Part shown: in pieces, positions 1 to 8,789 of the stretch | Layout: the number at the start of each line of letters is the position of its first letter | Numbering within the stretch: position 1 is the stretch's first letter | Assembly (NCBI GenBank): GCA_036506155.1 | Contig: DASXSF010000138.1 | Location: 1-64,000 of the forward strand | Source: DASXRA01 sp036506155 | GTDB lineage: Bacteria; Actinomycetota; Actinomycetes; Mycobacteriales; Jatrophihabitantaceae | Reading direction: 5' to 3' | Length of the DNA: 64,000 nucleotides | Translations under genes and position numbers: made by a program | The notes under the pieces: generated by a model | Told to the model about the DNA's origin: nothing | The model's database searches: none | The model's input: the letters and a program-made list of their open reading frames with translations, nothing else

Positions 1-2
1 GC

Positions 3-101
3 CGCCGCATCCGGCTCAAGATCGACCGAACCTGGCGCTGGGCCCACGTCCTCGCCGCCGCGTTCCTTCGACTGCACGCCATGCCCGTCCCCGCGACCTA
101 A
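3..101 (+). pseudogene. C-terminal tail of a transposase (partial, runs off the left edge)
   Basis: An open frame enters from the left edge and ends at TAA 99-101. It encodes about 32 residues rich in Arg, Trp and Leu (RIRLKIDRTWRWAHVLAAAF, then a short tail). The IDRTWRWAHVLAAAF pattern resembles the end of IS1380-like transposases, but this rests on memory of the family and on a short stretch. The neighbouring IS3-type fragment supports a zone of insertion-sequence debris. Whether the complete gene upstream is intact cannot be seen. Confidence 0.4.
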
Positions 102-831
102 CCCAGCACCCCTCGGTCCCTGCCATCCAAACCTCGGAGCAGCCGGCAGACCAGCATGCCGGGCGATCAGCCACGCGCGCCGACCACCGCCCCGCAAAGA
201 AGATCAACAATGCGACACAAGATCGCTAACTCAAACGACCTGAATAGGCAGGGTTAGAACAACCTCAGCCGAGCAGGGTCTAGCTGACGACCGCGCATCG
301 TGCCGCATGATCTTCGCCGTATCAGATGCGGATCCCTTGCGGGACTCCGGCAAGGCTCATCCGCGCGAGTGGGCGAGCGCATAACGACGCGGCGCCCAAC
401 CGTACAGGCTGTCAGACTGTGGCGCCCTATTCGGCGCTCGGTGCGCGAGCCCAAGACGATGGGCCCTGACGACCGCTCACTCTCCGTGATGACTGCAGTT
501 CCGACTCGATGATCGCTGGCCAGCAGATCTAGTGTTGACGTGCTTTCGCCGCATGGCGACGGGGGGGACAAGGCACGCACTCGGGCCCGACTCCGGGGTT
601 GGCCACGTCGGGATCTTGTCGTTTCGCCGGTCAAAGCCCCAGCGCCTAAGCCAGTCGGGCTAGCGGCCCTCGCATCCGGTGACTTTCACTTCGGGCTGTC
701 CCTGGAGTGGCCGGCCGCGCACGTATAGGTGGCATGGGTGCTGGACAGATCCTCTCCCGGGTTGCGGGGCCTCGCCGGGCTTCGCCCGGAGACACGTGAT
801 GCGCAGACCAAGCTGGCGGACCGACGTTGCC
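102..831. other. Non-coding stretch with no supported gene
   Basis: I see no frame here with convincing protein character, ribosome binding site or family motif. The open frames present are Arg/Pro/Ser-rich shadows typical of high-GC sequence. The stretch lies between two transposase remnants and is probably insertion-sequence and decayed DNA. No clean inverted repeats marking element ends were identified. Confidence 0.5.
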
Positions 832-1056
832 CCGCACCTCGTCTTCCAGCTCCGTCATGCGGGCACGCTCGACCGGCGACAGCGCGGGTTCGCGCTCGGG
901 ATTGGCATCGCGCCACGCTTTCACCCAATTGCCCAACGTCCCGTCATTGACACCCAGATCGCGGGCAACTTCCGCGATCGGCTTACCGGTCTCGATCACC
1001 AGCTGCACGGCCTCAGCCTTGAACTGCGGGCTGAACCTCCGGCGTCGCTCTGGCAT
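832..1056 (-). pseudogene. Truncated IS3-family orfA transposase (helix-turn-helix subunit)
   Basis: The start encodes MPERRRRFSPQFKAEAVQLV, then a classic helix-turn-helix (GKPIAEVARDLGVNDGTLGNWV) and the start of the leucine-zipper region (MTELEDEVR). In intact IS3 orfA proteins this is followed by a conserved RLRMENEFLKKA-like stretch. Here the similarity stops abruptly near 832 and the frame runs on as unrelated sequence to 646. No orfB with a DDE domain follows. It is therefore a dead remnant. The sequence from about 1085 to 1107 upstream of the start (ending TGTACTAACGATCTTGGACA on the minus strand) could be the element's terminal repeat, but no partner repeat is visible. Confidence 0.75.
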
Positions 1057-1156
1057 GAACAGATCCTCTCAGTCGAGAGGCCCTGTCCAAGATCGTTAGT
1101 ACACCCCATCCTGCGGAGGGCGGTGTCCGAGGGGCTGAGCGGGATGGTGCTGCGCG

Positions 1157-3547
1157 TTAGTCGATGACCGGCCGGTTGATCGATGCCGGTTGTCGACGGG
1201 TGGTGAGCCAGGTGGTGATGAGTGCGAGGACGGGGATGCCGACGCCGATGGTCGCGAGAGCCGTCCACGGGATGTTGGTGAGCCGGTGGAGGGTGTCGCT
1301 GTAGGCGAGGATCAAGGTGGCGTAGGCGCCGGTGATGCCGAGCATGGTGCCGAGGGTGGCGAGGACGGTGGTGGCGGCGATCGCGCGGCGGGCGCGACGG
1401 GGTGCGCCGACGGCGGTGAGGATCTGCTGGTCGCGGGTCGTTTGCATGCGGAGTAGGACGAGCGCGATGGCGATGACGGCGAGGGTGACGACGACGCCGC
1501 CGAGGGTGAACATCAAGCGGAGCTGACCGAGGAAGCTTTGCGGGTCGCGGGTTTCGATGGCCAGTCCGAGCTGGGCGGCGCGGTCTCGTGCTGCGTGCTC
1601 CTGCTCAGCGGTGAGCGGAGTCGGAGACTGGATGAGCCACCCGGACCTGACCGGCCGCCAGTGCCCTGCGGCGACCAGGGCGGGACTGACCAGAACCTGC
1701 GGCAACGAGGTGTAGCCGTGGGCGTGCAGCGCTGCGGGAGCAGTGACCGGCTCGCGCTGGGAGTAGAGCAGTGACCAGCTGCCGGTCGGGTCCAGCGCGA
1801 AGTAGCTGTGCCGGTCGAGTTGTGTCGCGTCGACGCCGAGTGAGGAGAGCAGCTGCCGGGTGGCGACGTAGAGGGGGTAGGACTGCAGTTGCCTGCCCTG
1901 CTGGCGCACCAGTTGTGCCGCGTCCAGCTCACCGGTGGCCTGAGCCTCGGGCGACGGTGGTGCGCCGGGGTCGACGGCCAGGCTGAGCGGGATGAGCTGC
2001 GCGCCGGGGAGTGTCGCGGCGATCCGGGCGGCCGCCTTGTCCAGCGCGTTGGTCTGGTTCGTGGTGTGGGGCGGGATCAATGCGGGGTCTCGCGTGCCGG
2101 TGGTGTGAATGAGGATCTGCCGGTCGGACAGGTTGCCGGCCGTCGCCGGGTGGGTGTTGGCGGCGGTGATCACGACCGCGGACACGCTGATGCCGACGGC
2201 GATCGTGACGGTGGCCAGTGCTGCCGCCGACCGTGACTGGTTGCGCCCGAGTTCGCGCCAGGCCAGACGCCCGGTCGCCGGCAGCCTGCCACCGCGAGCG
2301 GTCACGGCGCGTATCGCGAGCGGTGTGGCGAGCAGCACGGAACCGATCATGGCGGCGAGGCCGGTGATCATCAGCAGCGCGTTGCGTTGGTGAGCGAACC
2401 GGAGGCACAGCACACCGACGGCGAAGGCGAGGCCGGCGACCGTGGCCGAACGTCGTGCGGGCGCTGGCTCTGGTGGCCGGTTCGACAGGGCCCGGACGAC
2501 CGGGACACGCGCCATGGTGCGGGCCGGCCACCAGGCCGCGAGCGCGGAGGTGAGCACACCCATCACGCCGGGCGTCGCGATCAGCCACAACGGCACCGAA
2601 GCCCAACTCACCCGACGCCCGGACGCTTGCGCGATCAGCGTGCCGGTCAGTGCCCAGCCCGCCGCCGCAGCGGCGGTGCCGAGAGCGGCGGCGATCCCGC
2701 CCATGATCAGGCCGTGGATCACCGTGACGTTGCGGACCTGCCGTCGGGCCGCGCCGATCGCGGCGAGCATCCCAAGTTGCCGCACGCGGCGTTGCGCCAG
2801 CACGAGGAACGCAGTGAGCGAGACCACCGCGACCAGGATCATGCCGAGAGCGGCGACGAGCAGCACGCCAAGGTCGTGGGAGTAGTAGGTCGGGGTGTCG
2901 ACCGTGACCCCACCGGGAACATTCGCCGTCGCGCGAAACGCCGCCAACCGAGCGGGGGAGGCCTTGACCAGCAGCGTGTAGCGCGCCTGCTGGCCGGCCG
3001 GCCTCGTGGTGACTAGCCCGAAGGCGTCGTCGAGTTGTGCCGGGTTCTCGACCAGGCCGACCACCTGCCAGCTGACTCCACCGAGTCTCACCGAGGCTCC
3101 GACCGGTGCGGTCAGGAACTGCGACATCGCGGGCGTGAACGCGATCTGGGTGCCGGTGGCCGGGTAGTGACCGGTCGACAGTCGCAAGGTGGACGACCCG
3201 AACACACCGTGCGGGTCTTGGGTGCGCAGGTCCAGTTGCCGCACGCTGCCCGGGATCGGGACGAACGCGTCGGTGATCTGATCGACGGCTCCGAAGTCCC
3301 GGCGGGCAGCCGAGACGGTGCGCGCGGCCACAGCGGGATCGTTCGAGGTGAAGCCGATGCGTCCGGTCGCCGAACCGAAGCTCGCCTGGTCGCTCGGGGC
3401 CAGCGCGTGACCCAATGCCGCGCCATACGAACTGACGGCCACCGCCACCGTGAGCAGCACGAGAACCAGCGCCTGTCCCCGCCAGTCGCGGCGAAACATC
3501 CGCCACGCCCAGTGCGCCACCGCCCGGGTCGCCGACAACCGGCTCAT
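1157..3547 (-). CDS. FtsX/MacB-like ABC transporter permease
   Basis: Large membrane protein of 796 residues, the permease half of an ABC exporter whose ATPase is encoded just upstream. It has an N-terminal membrane segment (residues about 24-48), a long extracytoplasmic region, then FtsX-type groups of hydrophobic segments (about 228-355, 370-410, 440-465 and three at the C-terminus), giving roughly ten segments and two FtsX domains. The start ATG overlaps the ATPase stop as ATGA, so the two are translationally coupled. Proteins of this type usually export peptides or lipids or give antibiotic resistance; the substrate here is unknown. PadR control of the operon suggests an inducible, possibly drug-responsive, exporter (inference). 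Confidence 0.88.
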   Translation of the reverse strand: MSRLSATRAVAHWAWRMFRRDWRGQALVLVLLTVAVAVSSYGAALGHALAPSDQASFGSATGRIGFTSNDPAVAARTVSAARRDFGAVDQITDAFVPIPGSVRQLDLRTQDPHGVFGSSTLRLSTGHYPATGTQIAFTPAMSQFLTAPVGASVRLGGVSWQVVGLVENPAQLDDAFGLVTTRPAGQQARYTLLVKASPARLAAFRATANVPGGVTVDTPTYYSHDLGVLLVAALGMILVAVVSLTAFLVLAQRRVRQLGMLAAIGAARRQVRNVTVIHGLIMGGIAAALGTAAAAAGWALTGTLIAQASGRRVSWASVPLWLIATPGVMGVLTSALAAWWPARTMARVPVVRALSNRPPEPAPARRSATVAGLAFAVGVLCLRFAHQRNALLMITGLAAMIGSVLLATPLAIRAVTARGGRLPATGRLAWRELGRNQSRSAAALATVTIAVGISVSAVVITAANTHPATAGNLSDRQILIHTTGTRDPALIPPHTTNQTNALDKAAARIAATLPGAQLIPLSLAVDPGAPPSPEAQATGELDAAQLVRQQGRQLQSYPLYVATRQLLSSLGVDATQLDRHSYFALDPTGSWSLLYSQREPVTAPAALHAHGYTSLPQVLVSPALVAAGHWRPVRSGWLIQSPTPLTAEQEHAARDRAAQLGLAIETRDPQSFLGQLRLMFTLGGVVVTLAVIAIALVLLRMQTTRDQQILTAVGAPRRARRAIAATTVLATLGTMLGITGAYATLILAYSDTLHRLTNIPWTALATIGVGIPVLALITTWLTTRRQPASINRPVID

Positions 3548-4266
3548 GAGCGTGTTTCATTCACGAGCAGGGACTCCGGGCCAGGCATAGCCGGGGACTC
3601 GTCGACGATCCGGCCGTCGCGCAGGTAGATGATGCGATCGGCCCGCGCGGCCAACCGGGCTTCGTGCGTGACCAGGACACCGGCGACACCGCCCCGGCAG
3701 GCCCGTCGCAGCAGCCGCAGCACCGACTCGCCGTTGGTCGAGTCCAGCGCGCCGGTCGGCTCGTCGGCCAGCAGCAATCGCCGGTCTCCGACCACGGCCC
3801 GCGCAACAGCCGTGCGCTGCCGTTCGCCGCCGGACAACTCGTCGGGAAACCGGTCCGCCAGCGCGGTCAGCCCGAGCCCGTCCAGCACCGTCATCGCCGC
3901 CGCGCGAGCGGCCGCGCGTGATCGGCCATCCAGTTCCAGCGGCAACGCGACGTTCTCCACAGCGGTCAGACCCGCCAGCAGGTTGAAGTCCTGGAACACG
4001 TAACCGATACGGTGCCGGCGCAGCGCCGCCCGGTCATCGAGCGACAATCTCGACACCGTCTGCCCGTCGATCAGCACCTCCCCCGAGGACACCTCCTCCA
4101 GCGTTCCCGCGATCGTCAGCAGCGTGGTCTTGCCCGAACCGCTCGGCCCCATCACCGCGACCAGCTCACCCGCCTCGACCGTCATGCTCACGCCCGAAAG
4201 CGCATCGACCTCAGCTGCGCCCCGTCCGTAACTGCGCGAGACCGATCGCAGCTCCAACACGCTCAT
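3544..4266 (-). CDS. ABC transporter ATP-binding protein (MacB/LolD type)
   Basis: ATPase of the exporter, 240 residues when started at the ATG at 4266, which overlaps the PadR stop as ATGA. A longer frame exists but its extra residues do not look like an ABC protein. Visible motifs in order: Walker A GPSGSGKTTLL, Q-loop YVFQDFNLL, signature LSGGERQRTAVARA, Walker B LLLADEPTGALD and the switch His in LVTHEARLA. All key residues are present. It should hydrolyse ATP at the inner face of the membrane to drive the FtsX-like permease encoded directly downstream. Confidence 0.92.
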   Translation of the reverse strand: MSVLELRSVSRSYGRGAAEVDALSGVSMTVEAGELVAVMGPSGSGKTTLLTIAGTLEEVSSGEVLIDGQTVSRLSLDDRAALRRHRIGYVFQDFNLLAGLTAVENVALPLELDGRSRAAARAAAMTVLDGLGLTALADRFPDELSGGERQRTAVARAVVGDRRLLLADEPTGALDSTNGESVLRLLRRACRGGVAGVLVTHEARLAARADRIIYLRDGRIVDESPAMPGPESLLVNETRS

Positions 4267-4850
4267 TCCCGACCACCAACCCTCACCCGGCGACCCAGCA
4301 ACACACGCGGCGACCCTTCGGGCGGTGCGGCCGCCGGTGGGCTCAGCTCCTCGAGGCTGCTCTCCACCGAATCCAGCCACCTGACCTGCGCATCGAGACG
4401 GAAGATCTCCGCATCCGCGACCATCGCCAGCCTCGCCTCCCCCGGACTGGCGTCCTTCACCCGGGCGTACTCACGCATCACCTCCACCAAATGCCGGCGA
4501 TGCACCTGCAGCAGGCCACGGGCGTCGATGCCGGGCACACCCACAGCGACCATCACCTTGATCACCAAGTCGTCCCGCGGCGGCGCGCTCAGATCCGGCG
4601 GTGTTTCCAGCCAGCGGCCCAGCTCAGCGCGACCCTCGCCCGTCAGTCGGAACCGGCGCTGCGCCCCCTCCGCCTCCGCGTCATCGGACTCGATCAACCC
4701 GTCGCGCTCCAGCCGCTGCAGCGTCGTGTACACCTGCCCGCCGTTGACCGGCCACACCTCGCCCGTGCGCTGCTCGAAGTCCTGCCGCAGCTTCCACCCA
4801 TAACTCGGGCCGTCACTCAACAACGCCAACAACGCATGCCGCATGCTCAC
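4263..4850 (-). CDS. PadR-family transcriptional regulator
   Basis: 195 residues. The N-terminus (MSMRHALLALLSDGPSYGWKL, then GGQVYTTLQRLERDGLIE) is the PadR winged helix, and the C-terminal part (about 100-180) is the helical Vir_C dimerisation region. It is the first gene of a three-gene operon (PadR, ATPase, permease) with four-base overlaps at both junctions. By analogy with LmrR and other PadR proteins it probably represses its own operon until a hydrophobic compound binds. The palindrome just upstream is the likely operator. Confidence 0.9.
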   Translation of the reverse strand: MSMRHALLALLSDGPSYGWKLRQDFEQRTGEVWPVNGGQVYTTLQRLERDGLIESDDAEAEGAQRRFRLTGEGRAELGRWLETPPDLSAPPRDDLVIKVMVAVGVPGIDARGLLQVHRRHLVEVMREYARVKDASPGEARLAMVADAEIFRLDAQVRWLDSVESSLEELSPPAAAPPEGSPRVLLGRRVRVGGRE

Positions 4851-4862
4851 TACTGACTCCCA

Positions 4863-4897
4863 AGTAGGCTACTCAGTACCCTACGCGCCAGTGTCAA
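4863..4897 (-). promoter_or_regulatory. Promoter and operator candidate for the padR-ABC operon
   Basis: On the minus strand a perfect -35 hexamer TTGACA (4892-4897) precedes TAGCCT (4866-4871) at a long 20-base spacing. The -10-like box lies inside the perfect palindrome AGTAGGCTACT (4863-4873), only 13 bases from the padR start. More AGTA/TACT half-sites sit at 4853-4856 and 4875-4878. A palindrome overlapping the promoter next to a PadR gene suggests autoregulation. The promoter spacing is unusual, so that part is tentative. Confidence 0.5.
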
Positions 4898-5174
4898 GGC
4901 AAAAGGTTGTCCGCTCCCTAGATCCAGAAGCAGCACTCGCCAAGATCACCAACACAGGCAGCACGGCGCCGCCGCGCATATCGACGCACAAACGGCCACG
5001 CAGCTCGGAAGCAACGCACCCCCGAATCGGCGATCCCGCATGCACTCGTGAGTGACTTCGTTCCTCTCTCTGAGCAGCATTTCGCGGATGAAGATGCCAT
5101 CGACCGCATCTCTATCCGCCCACTGAACATCCGCCATTCGGCATGTGCGTGAAAGACGGGGGCGGTCCTCGGCG

Positions 5175-5197
5175 TGGCCGGCCCGGCCAGCCGGCCA
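5175..5197 (-). terminator. Strong hairpin downstream of the LLM oxidoreductase gene
   Basis: TGGCCGGC (5175-5182) and GCCGGCCA (5190-5197) form a perfect 8-base-pair stem with a 7-base loop. It lies 18 bases beyond the stop of the minus-strand oxidoreductase gene. There is no U tract, which is common in actinobacterial terminators. Confidence 0.55.
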
Positions 5198-5215
5198 TGG
5201 CGTTGGTCTCGAAAG

Positions 5216-6205
5216 TCAGTCCACTGCGGGGATGACCTGCTCGGCGACTAGGTGCAGGGTTTCGACGGCTCGCTGGTGCGGCAGGCTGGGCAGCCGCGCC
5301 CAGTGGGCGAAGTGGTCGAACGGCGCCTGGCGGTGCAGGGCGGCTAGCCGGTCAGCGACCTCGGTGGGCGTTCCGACCAGGAAGTCCGCGCGGTCGAATG
5401 GCGTCTGCGACGTGTTGCGTAGGTTGCCGAGCTGTCCCTCGAGGTAGGCGATTCCAGGACGTGCTTCCTCCCAGGCCTGCTCGGCGTTGTCGGCGACGTG
5501 CAGGATGCTGGTCAACACGACCGGGAAGTCGTGGCGCGGATTGGTGGCGAGCACTCGGTCGATCAGTTGTCGGCGAGCTATGAAGTCGGCGGGCTTGCCG
5601 CAGTACACGATCAGCCCGTCGCCGATGCGAACAGCGCGCTCGACGGCCGGTTCGGCGACGGCGCCGACGAGCAGTGGCACTCGCCGTCGCGGCTGCGGGC
5701 GCACCGGTACGCCGGCGATGCGCCAGTGCCGGCCTGCGCTGGTGACCGCTGCCTCGTCCCACGCCTGACGCAGCACGGAGATGCCCTCCTCGAGCAGTCC
5801 GGCCCGCTGTGTGCGGTCGACGCCGAGCCCGGCGAACTCCGCGGGCGCGTATCCTTGGCCGACCGCGAGCACCAGCCGGCCGCCGGAGATCAGGTCGACC
5901 ACGGCAGCGTCCTCGGCGACGCGCAGTGGATGATGCAGTGGTAGCACGAGAACGTTGGTGCCGATGCCGATGCGGTGGGTGCGGGCCGCGATCGCGGCGG
6001 CCACCACGAGAGGTGAGGGCAGCATTCCGTCGTCGGTGAAGTGGTGCTCGGGCAGCCACACCGCCTCGTAGCCGAGGCGGTCGGCTTCTTCGGCTTCGGC
6101 GAGGCATTGCGCGTAGTACTCCGCAGTGGTGGACGGATGGTCGCTGGGTCGGCGGAAGTCGTGCATGATGCCGAACCGCGGCCGCGCGTCCTTGTCGAAG
6201 ATCAC
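5216..6205 (-). CDS. LLM-class flavin/F420-dependent oxidoreductase
   Basis: 329 residues of bacterial-luciferase-like TIM-barrel type. Recognisable stretches are GYEAVWLPEHHFTDDG (about 48-63), ARTHRIGIGTNVLVLPLHHPLRVAEDAAVVDLISGGRL (about 74-111) and the C-terminal LVGTPTEVADRLAAL typical of the family. The EHHF motif and the short C-terminal tail fit the alkanal monooxygenase-like branch. The substrate cannot be told, and the cofactor (FMN or F420) is not decided by the sequence. It ends a minus-strand run that may be read with the upstream acetyltransferase gene, 169 bases away. Confidence 0.85.
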   Translation of the reverse strand: MIFDKDARPRFGIMHDFRRPSDHPSTTAEYYAQCLAEAEEADRLGYEAVWLPEHHFTDDGMLPSPLVVAAAIAARTHRIGIGTNVLVLPLHHPLRVAEDAAVVDLISGGRLVLAVGQGYAPAEFAGLGVDRTQRAGLLEEGISVLRQAWDEAAVTSAGRHWRIAGVPVRPQPRRRVPLLVGAVAEPAVERAVRIGDGLIVYCGKPADFIARRQLIDRVLATNPRHDFPVVLTSILHVADNAEQAWEEARPGIAYLEGQLGNLRNTSQTPFDRADFLVGTPTEVADRLAALHRQAPFDHFAHWARLPSLPHQRAVETLHLVAEQVIPAVD

Positions 6206-6374
6206 GCGGGTACCGAACCAGGCCGGACCCGCCGGCGTCTAGGTTTGAGGCTCGTTCCGAACCGGCCGGGGACCGAATGAGGTAGAGCCCCCGTCATGAC
6301 GCACTCGGAATCGGCCAGTACAGCAGTTTTCCGCGGCGGATAGTCAGGCGGATGGGTTCGACGGCGACTTGTGG

Positions 6375-6878
6375 TCAGAGTTGTTTGATGAGCCGTAGTT
6401 CGCGTATTGGGGTGCCGCGCATGTTCGATTCGCGTGTCGTTCCGTCCGGACGGTAGCCGGCCCGCTCATAGACGGCCAATGCTCGATCGTTTTGTTGGTG
6501 GGTGAACAGGAAGGCTTGCTGGCAACCGGCCTCGCGCAGCGCGTCGTGCGCCGCGGCGAGGAGTGTGCGCCCGACGCCCTGGCCCGCGTACGCGGGGTGA
6601 ACAAAGAGCAGGAACATCTCGCCGTCTTCGGGGTGTGCGGCGGTGTAGCCGAGGACGGTTCCGGCCTGGTCGGTGGCCACCAGCAGCACGTTTGGCGGGG
6701 CGTGGTCGGTGACAAGCTGGTCCCAGTCCTTGCGTGCGAACATCGGCTGTTGGGCGAGTTCGCCCAGGTATCCCCAGCCGGCACGGACCGCGGCGTCGAA
6801 TACGGCGCCGATTGCTGGCGCGTCCTTGGCAGTTGCCCGACGCAGCACGAGCTGCGGCGGTTCAAAACGAGCCCGCAT
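6375..6878 (-). CDS. GNAT-family N-acetyltransferase
   Basis: 167 residues with a single GNAT fold. Motif A is FVHPAYAGQGVGRTLLAAA (about 97-115), containing the acetyl-CoA pyrophosphate-binding QGVGRT loop. Motif B follows as ALAVYERAGYRP (about 137-148). The start ATG at 6878 opens on MRARFEPPQLVLRRATAKDA. It is in line with the frameshifted reductase and winged-helix regulator upstream. The acceptor (small molecule, peptide or protein) cannot be inferred. Confidence 0.85.
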   Translation of the reverse strand: MRARFEPPQLVLRRATAKDAPAIGAVFDAAVRAGWGYLGELAQQPMFARKDWDQLVTDHAPPNVLLVATDQAGTVLGYTAAHPEDGEMFLLFVHPAYAGQGVGRTLLAAAHDALREAGCQQAFLFTHQQNDRALAVYERAGYRPDGTTRESNMRGTPIRELRLIKQL

Positions 6879-6973
6879 GCGGCTCCTCCTGTCCTGGCGT
6901 CTATGCGATCAGGCTGGCCCGCCGCGGCGGCGATCCGGCCGGCCGGCGCGACGCGACTTGCGCGTCGGCGCCG

Positions 6974-7560
6974 TCAGGTGCTTCGCACCCGGTAGTGCAG
7001 GTGGGTCACCCGGTCGCCTTGGACGATGTCGGGGTCCTCGAGCAGCAACGGGGATCCGCGGTAGTCGCCGAAGAACCGCACGCCAGCGCCGAACACGACC
7101 GGTACCATGTCGATGCGGACCTCGTCGATCAGTCCGGCCACAAGGCCTGGCCGGCGATAGTGCCCGGGGTTATCGACACGTCCCGCTCGCCGGCCACGGC
7201 CTGCGCCTGGGAAAGGGCGCTGCGCAGTCCGTCGGTGACGAACGTGAATGGGGCATCGGGGTATGGCCAGTCGGTCGGCGGCCGGTGGGTCACCACGAAC
7301 ACCGCCTCACCGACCACCGGCCGGCCGTTCCAGCCGTCGGTCAGCTCGAACAGGCGCCGGCCGATCACATCGACACCGATCGTCGACCACGCTTGCCGCA
7401 GGTAGGCGGCGCTGGCCGCGGAGGTAAGGAACTCCGGATGGCTGCCGGTGACCTCGACATCACCGTTGTGGTACCAGTCGAATAACGGACCGACCTCGTC
7501 GTTGGTGTCCGCGATGAAGCCGTCCAGTGACATCGAGGCCTGCGCGATCACCTTCCCCAT
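6974..7560 (-). pseudogene. RibD C-terminal/dihydrofolate-reductase-like protein, frameshifted
   Basis: The first frame (7560 to about 7140) begins MGKVIAQASMSLDGFIADTN, the typical start of the DHFR-like RibD_C family, preceded by a good GAAGGAGAG ribosome binding site. At about 7135-7142 it shifts: the expected continuation AGLIDEVRIDMVPVVFGAGV, then FFGDYRGSPLLLEDPDIVQG and HLHYRVRST, is present in the next frame and ends at TGA 6974-6976. Restoring one base after GCC TTG joins the two halves without gaps. Either the gene is recently inactivated or the base is a sequencing error. As read, a 143-residue protein lacking its C-terminal third would be made. It lies 21 bases downstream of the regulator gene, in its operon. 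Confidence 0.85.
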
Positions 7561-7581
7561 GGTCTCTCCTTCGATGCCTTG

Positions 7582-8592
7582 CTAGGCCGGTTCGGCCGGC
7601 GTGGCCGAGGCGTTGCTGCTGGCGGCGAGCACGCTGCGGGCCAGCGGGGTGAGTTGGTACAGCACCCGCCGCCCGGCACGCCGAGACGACACCAGGCCGG
7701 CGCGGCGCAGCACAGCAAGGTGCGCGCTGATCGCGGGCATGCTCTGGTCCAGTTCGGCGGCGAGATCCGAGGTGGACTTGGGCAGGGCGACGGCACGCAG
7801 GATCGCGGCTCGGGTGCGTCCAAGCAAAGCCGCGAGCGCGTCCCCGGTCGGCTCTGGCGGCGGGGTCTGCGGCCATAGCTCGCCGATACCGCGCGGCCCG
7901 TAGGTGATGCTCGGCGGGTTACCGGCGTCGATGTCGACCATCACGTGCGGCCAGGCGAACACGCACGGCACCAACCGCAGTCCGGCACCCTGCAGCTCGT
8001 GTTCGCTGCCGGCGGCGCTGCTCTGGACTTCGATCGCGTGCTCGGCGAGCTCCAGCTCCGGGTGCAGGTCGCTCAGCAGCGCTTCGATACCGCCGCGGGC
8101 CAGCCGGGTCGCCCGGTAGGCCACGTCCGCGTCGAGCACGGCGCGGATCTGCGGCCAGAACGGCTTGATCGCCACTTGCCAGTACTGACGCAGCGCATCA
8201 GCGATAAGCGGCCCGCCGCCGCGCTCGAGCACCCGCCTGGTCTCGGCAGGGAGCTCGCCGCGCCACACCACTTCGAGGTCCCTGCGCAGCCGCTGCGGCG
8301 AACATTCCGCGACCGCTGCCAGCTGCGCGTCGATCGAGGTGGACGGCTCGCGCGCCCCGGACAGCAAAAAGCTGGCCACATGCGGCCTCGGGGCAGGCAC
8401 GATCGCGCGAAGCACCGGCATGTCCACGCGCCGCAACCGGGTACGGACATGGTCGAACCAGCCACGATGCAACAACGGGATCTGACCACAGTGCAGCACG
8501 TACAAGCTCTCCGCGACCTCGGCCAGCGGCGAATAGGCAAACCGCAACCGCTCCAGGTCACCCGGGCCGAGCCGAAGCCGGATCACGGCCAC
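7582..8592 (-). CDS. ArsR-type winged-helix regulator (DUF5937-like N-terminal region)
   Basis: About 334-336 residues. The start is one of two GTG codons at 8592 or 8586; the upstream ATG at 8646 adds an atypical Trp/Cys-rich leader. The N-terminal two thirds (VIRLRLGPGDLERLRFAYSP, AEVAESLYVL) match the DUF5937-type region of actinobacterial regulators. The C-terminal 90 residues form an ArsR winged helix (LGRTRAAILRAVALPKSTSDLAAELDQSMPAISAHLAVLRRAGLV), followed by GRRVLYQLTPLA. No cysteine metal site is visible in the helix. It leads the minus-strand operon with the reductase; the paired repeats at 8662-8769 are its likely operators. Confidence 0.82.
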   Translation of the reverse strand: MAVIRLRLGPGDLERLRFAYSPLAEVAESLYVLHCGQIPLLHRGWFDHVRTRLRRVDMPVLRAIVPAPRPHVASFLLSGAREPSTSIDAQLAAVAECSPQRLRRDLEVVWRGELPAETRRVLERGGGPLIADALRQYWQVAIKPFWPQIRAVLDADVAYRATRLARGGIEALLSDLHPELELAEHAIEVQSSAAGSEHELQGAGLRLVPCVFAWPHVMVDIDAGNPPSITYGPRGIGELWPQTPPPEPTGDALAALLGRTRAAILRAVALPKSTSDLAAELDQSMPAISAHLAVLRRAGLVSSRRAGRRVLYQLTPLARSVLAASSNASATPAEPA

Positions 8593-8661
8593 AACCCCGT
8601 CGCGCACCCGCAGCCATGCTCCACTTCGGCACCATGACCAGCACACACCGGCAAACGCAAC

Positions 8662-8683
8662 GATTCCATCGTGCTGGAATCCT
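8662..8683. promoter_or_regulatory. Operator candidate, copy 1: ACGATTC-N5-TGCTGGAATC
   Basis: This 22-base element contains GATTCCA (8664-8670) and TGGAATC (8677-8683), a perfect 7-base inverted repeat with a 6-base spacer. It lies 70-90 bases upstream of the regulator start. The same 17 fixed positions recur in copy 2, 86 bases further upstream. Confidence 0.6.
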
Positions 8684-8747
8684 TGCAGCCCCCGCGCCGG
8701 GCGGCGCAGTCGAATCGCCGCCCACGGCCGACGGCGGCGCTACAGTA

Positions 8748-8769
8748 ACGATTCGCGCCTGCTGGAATC
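8748..8769. promoter_or_regulatory. Operator candidate, copy 2: ACGATTC-N5-TGCTGGAATC
   Basis: Identical to copy 1 at all 17 non-spacer positions. With flanking bases it also forms an inverted repeat, ACGATTC (8748-8754) and GAATCGT (8765-8771). Two such sites in the leader of a winged-helix regulator suggest cooperative autoregulation. Confidence 0.6.
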
Positions 8770-8789
8770 GTGGCTGATCGCGACACCGA

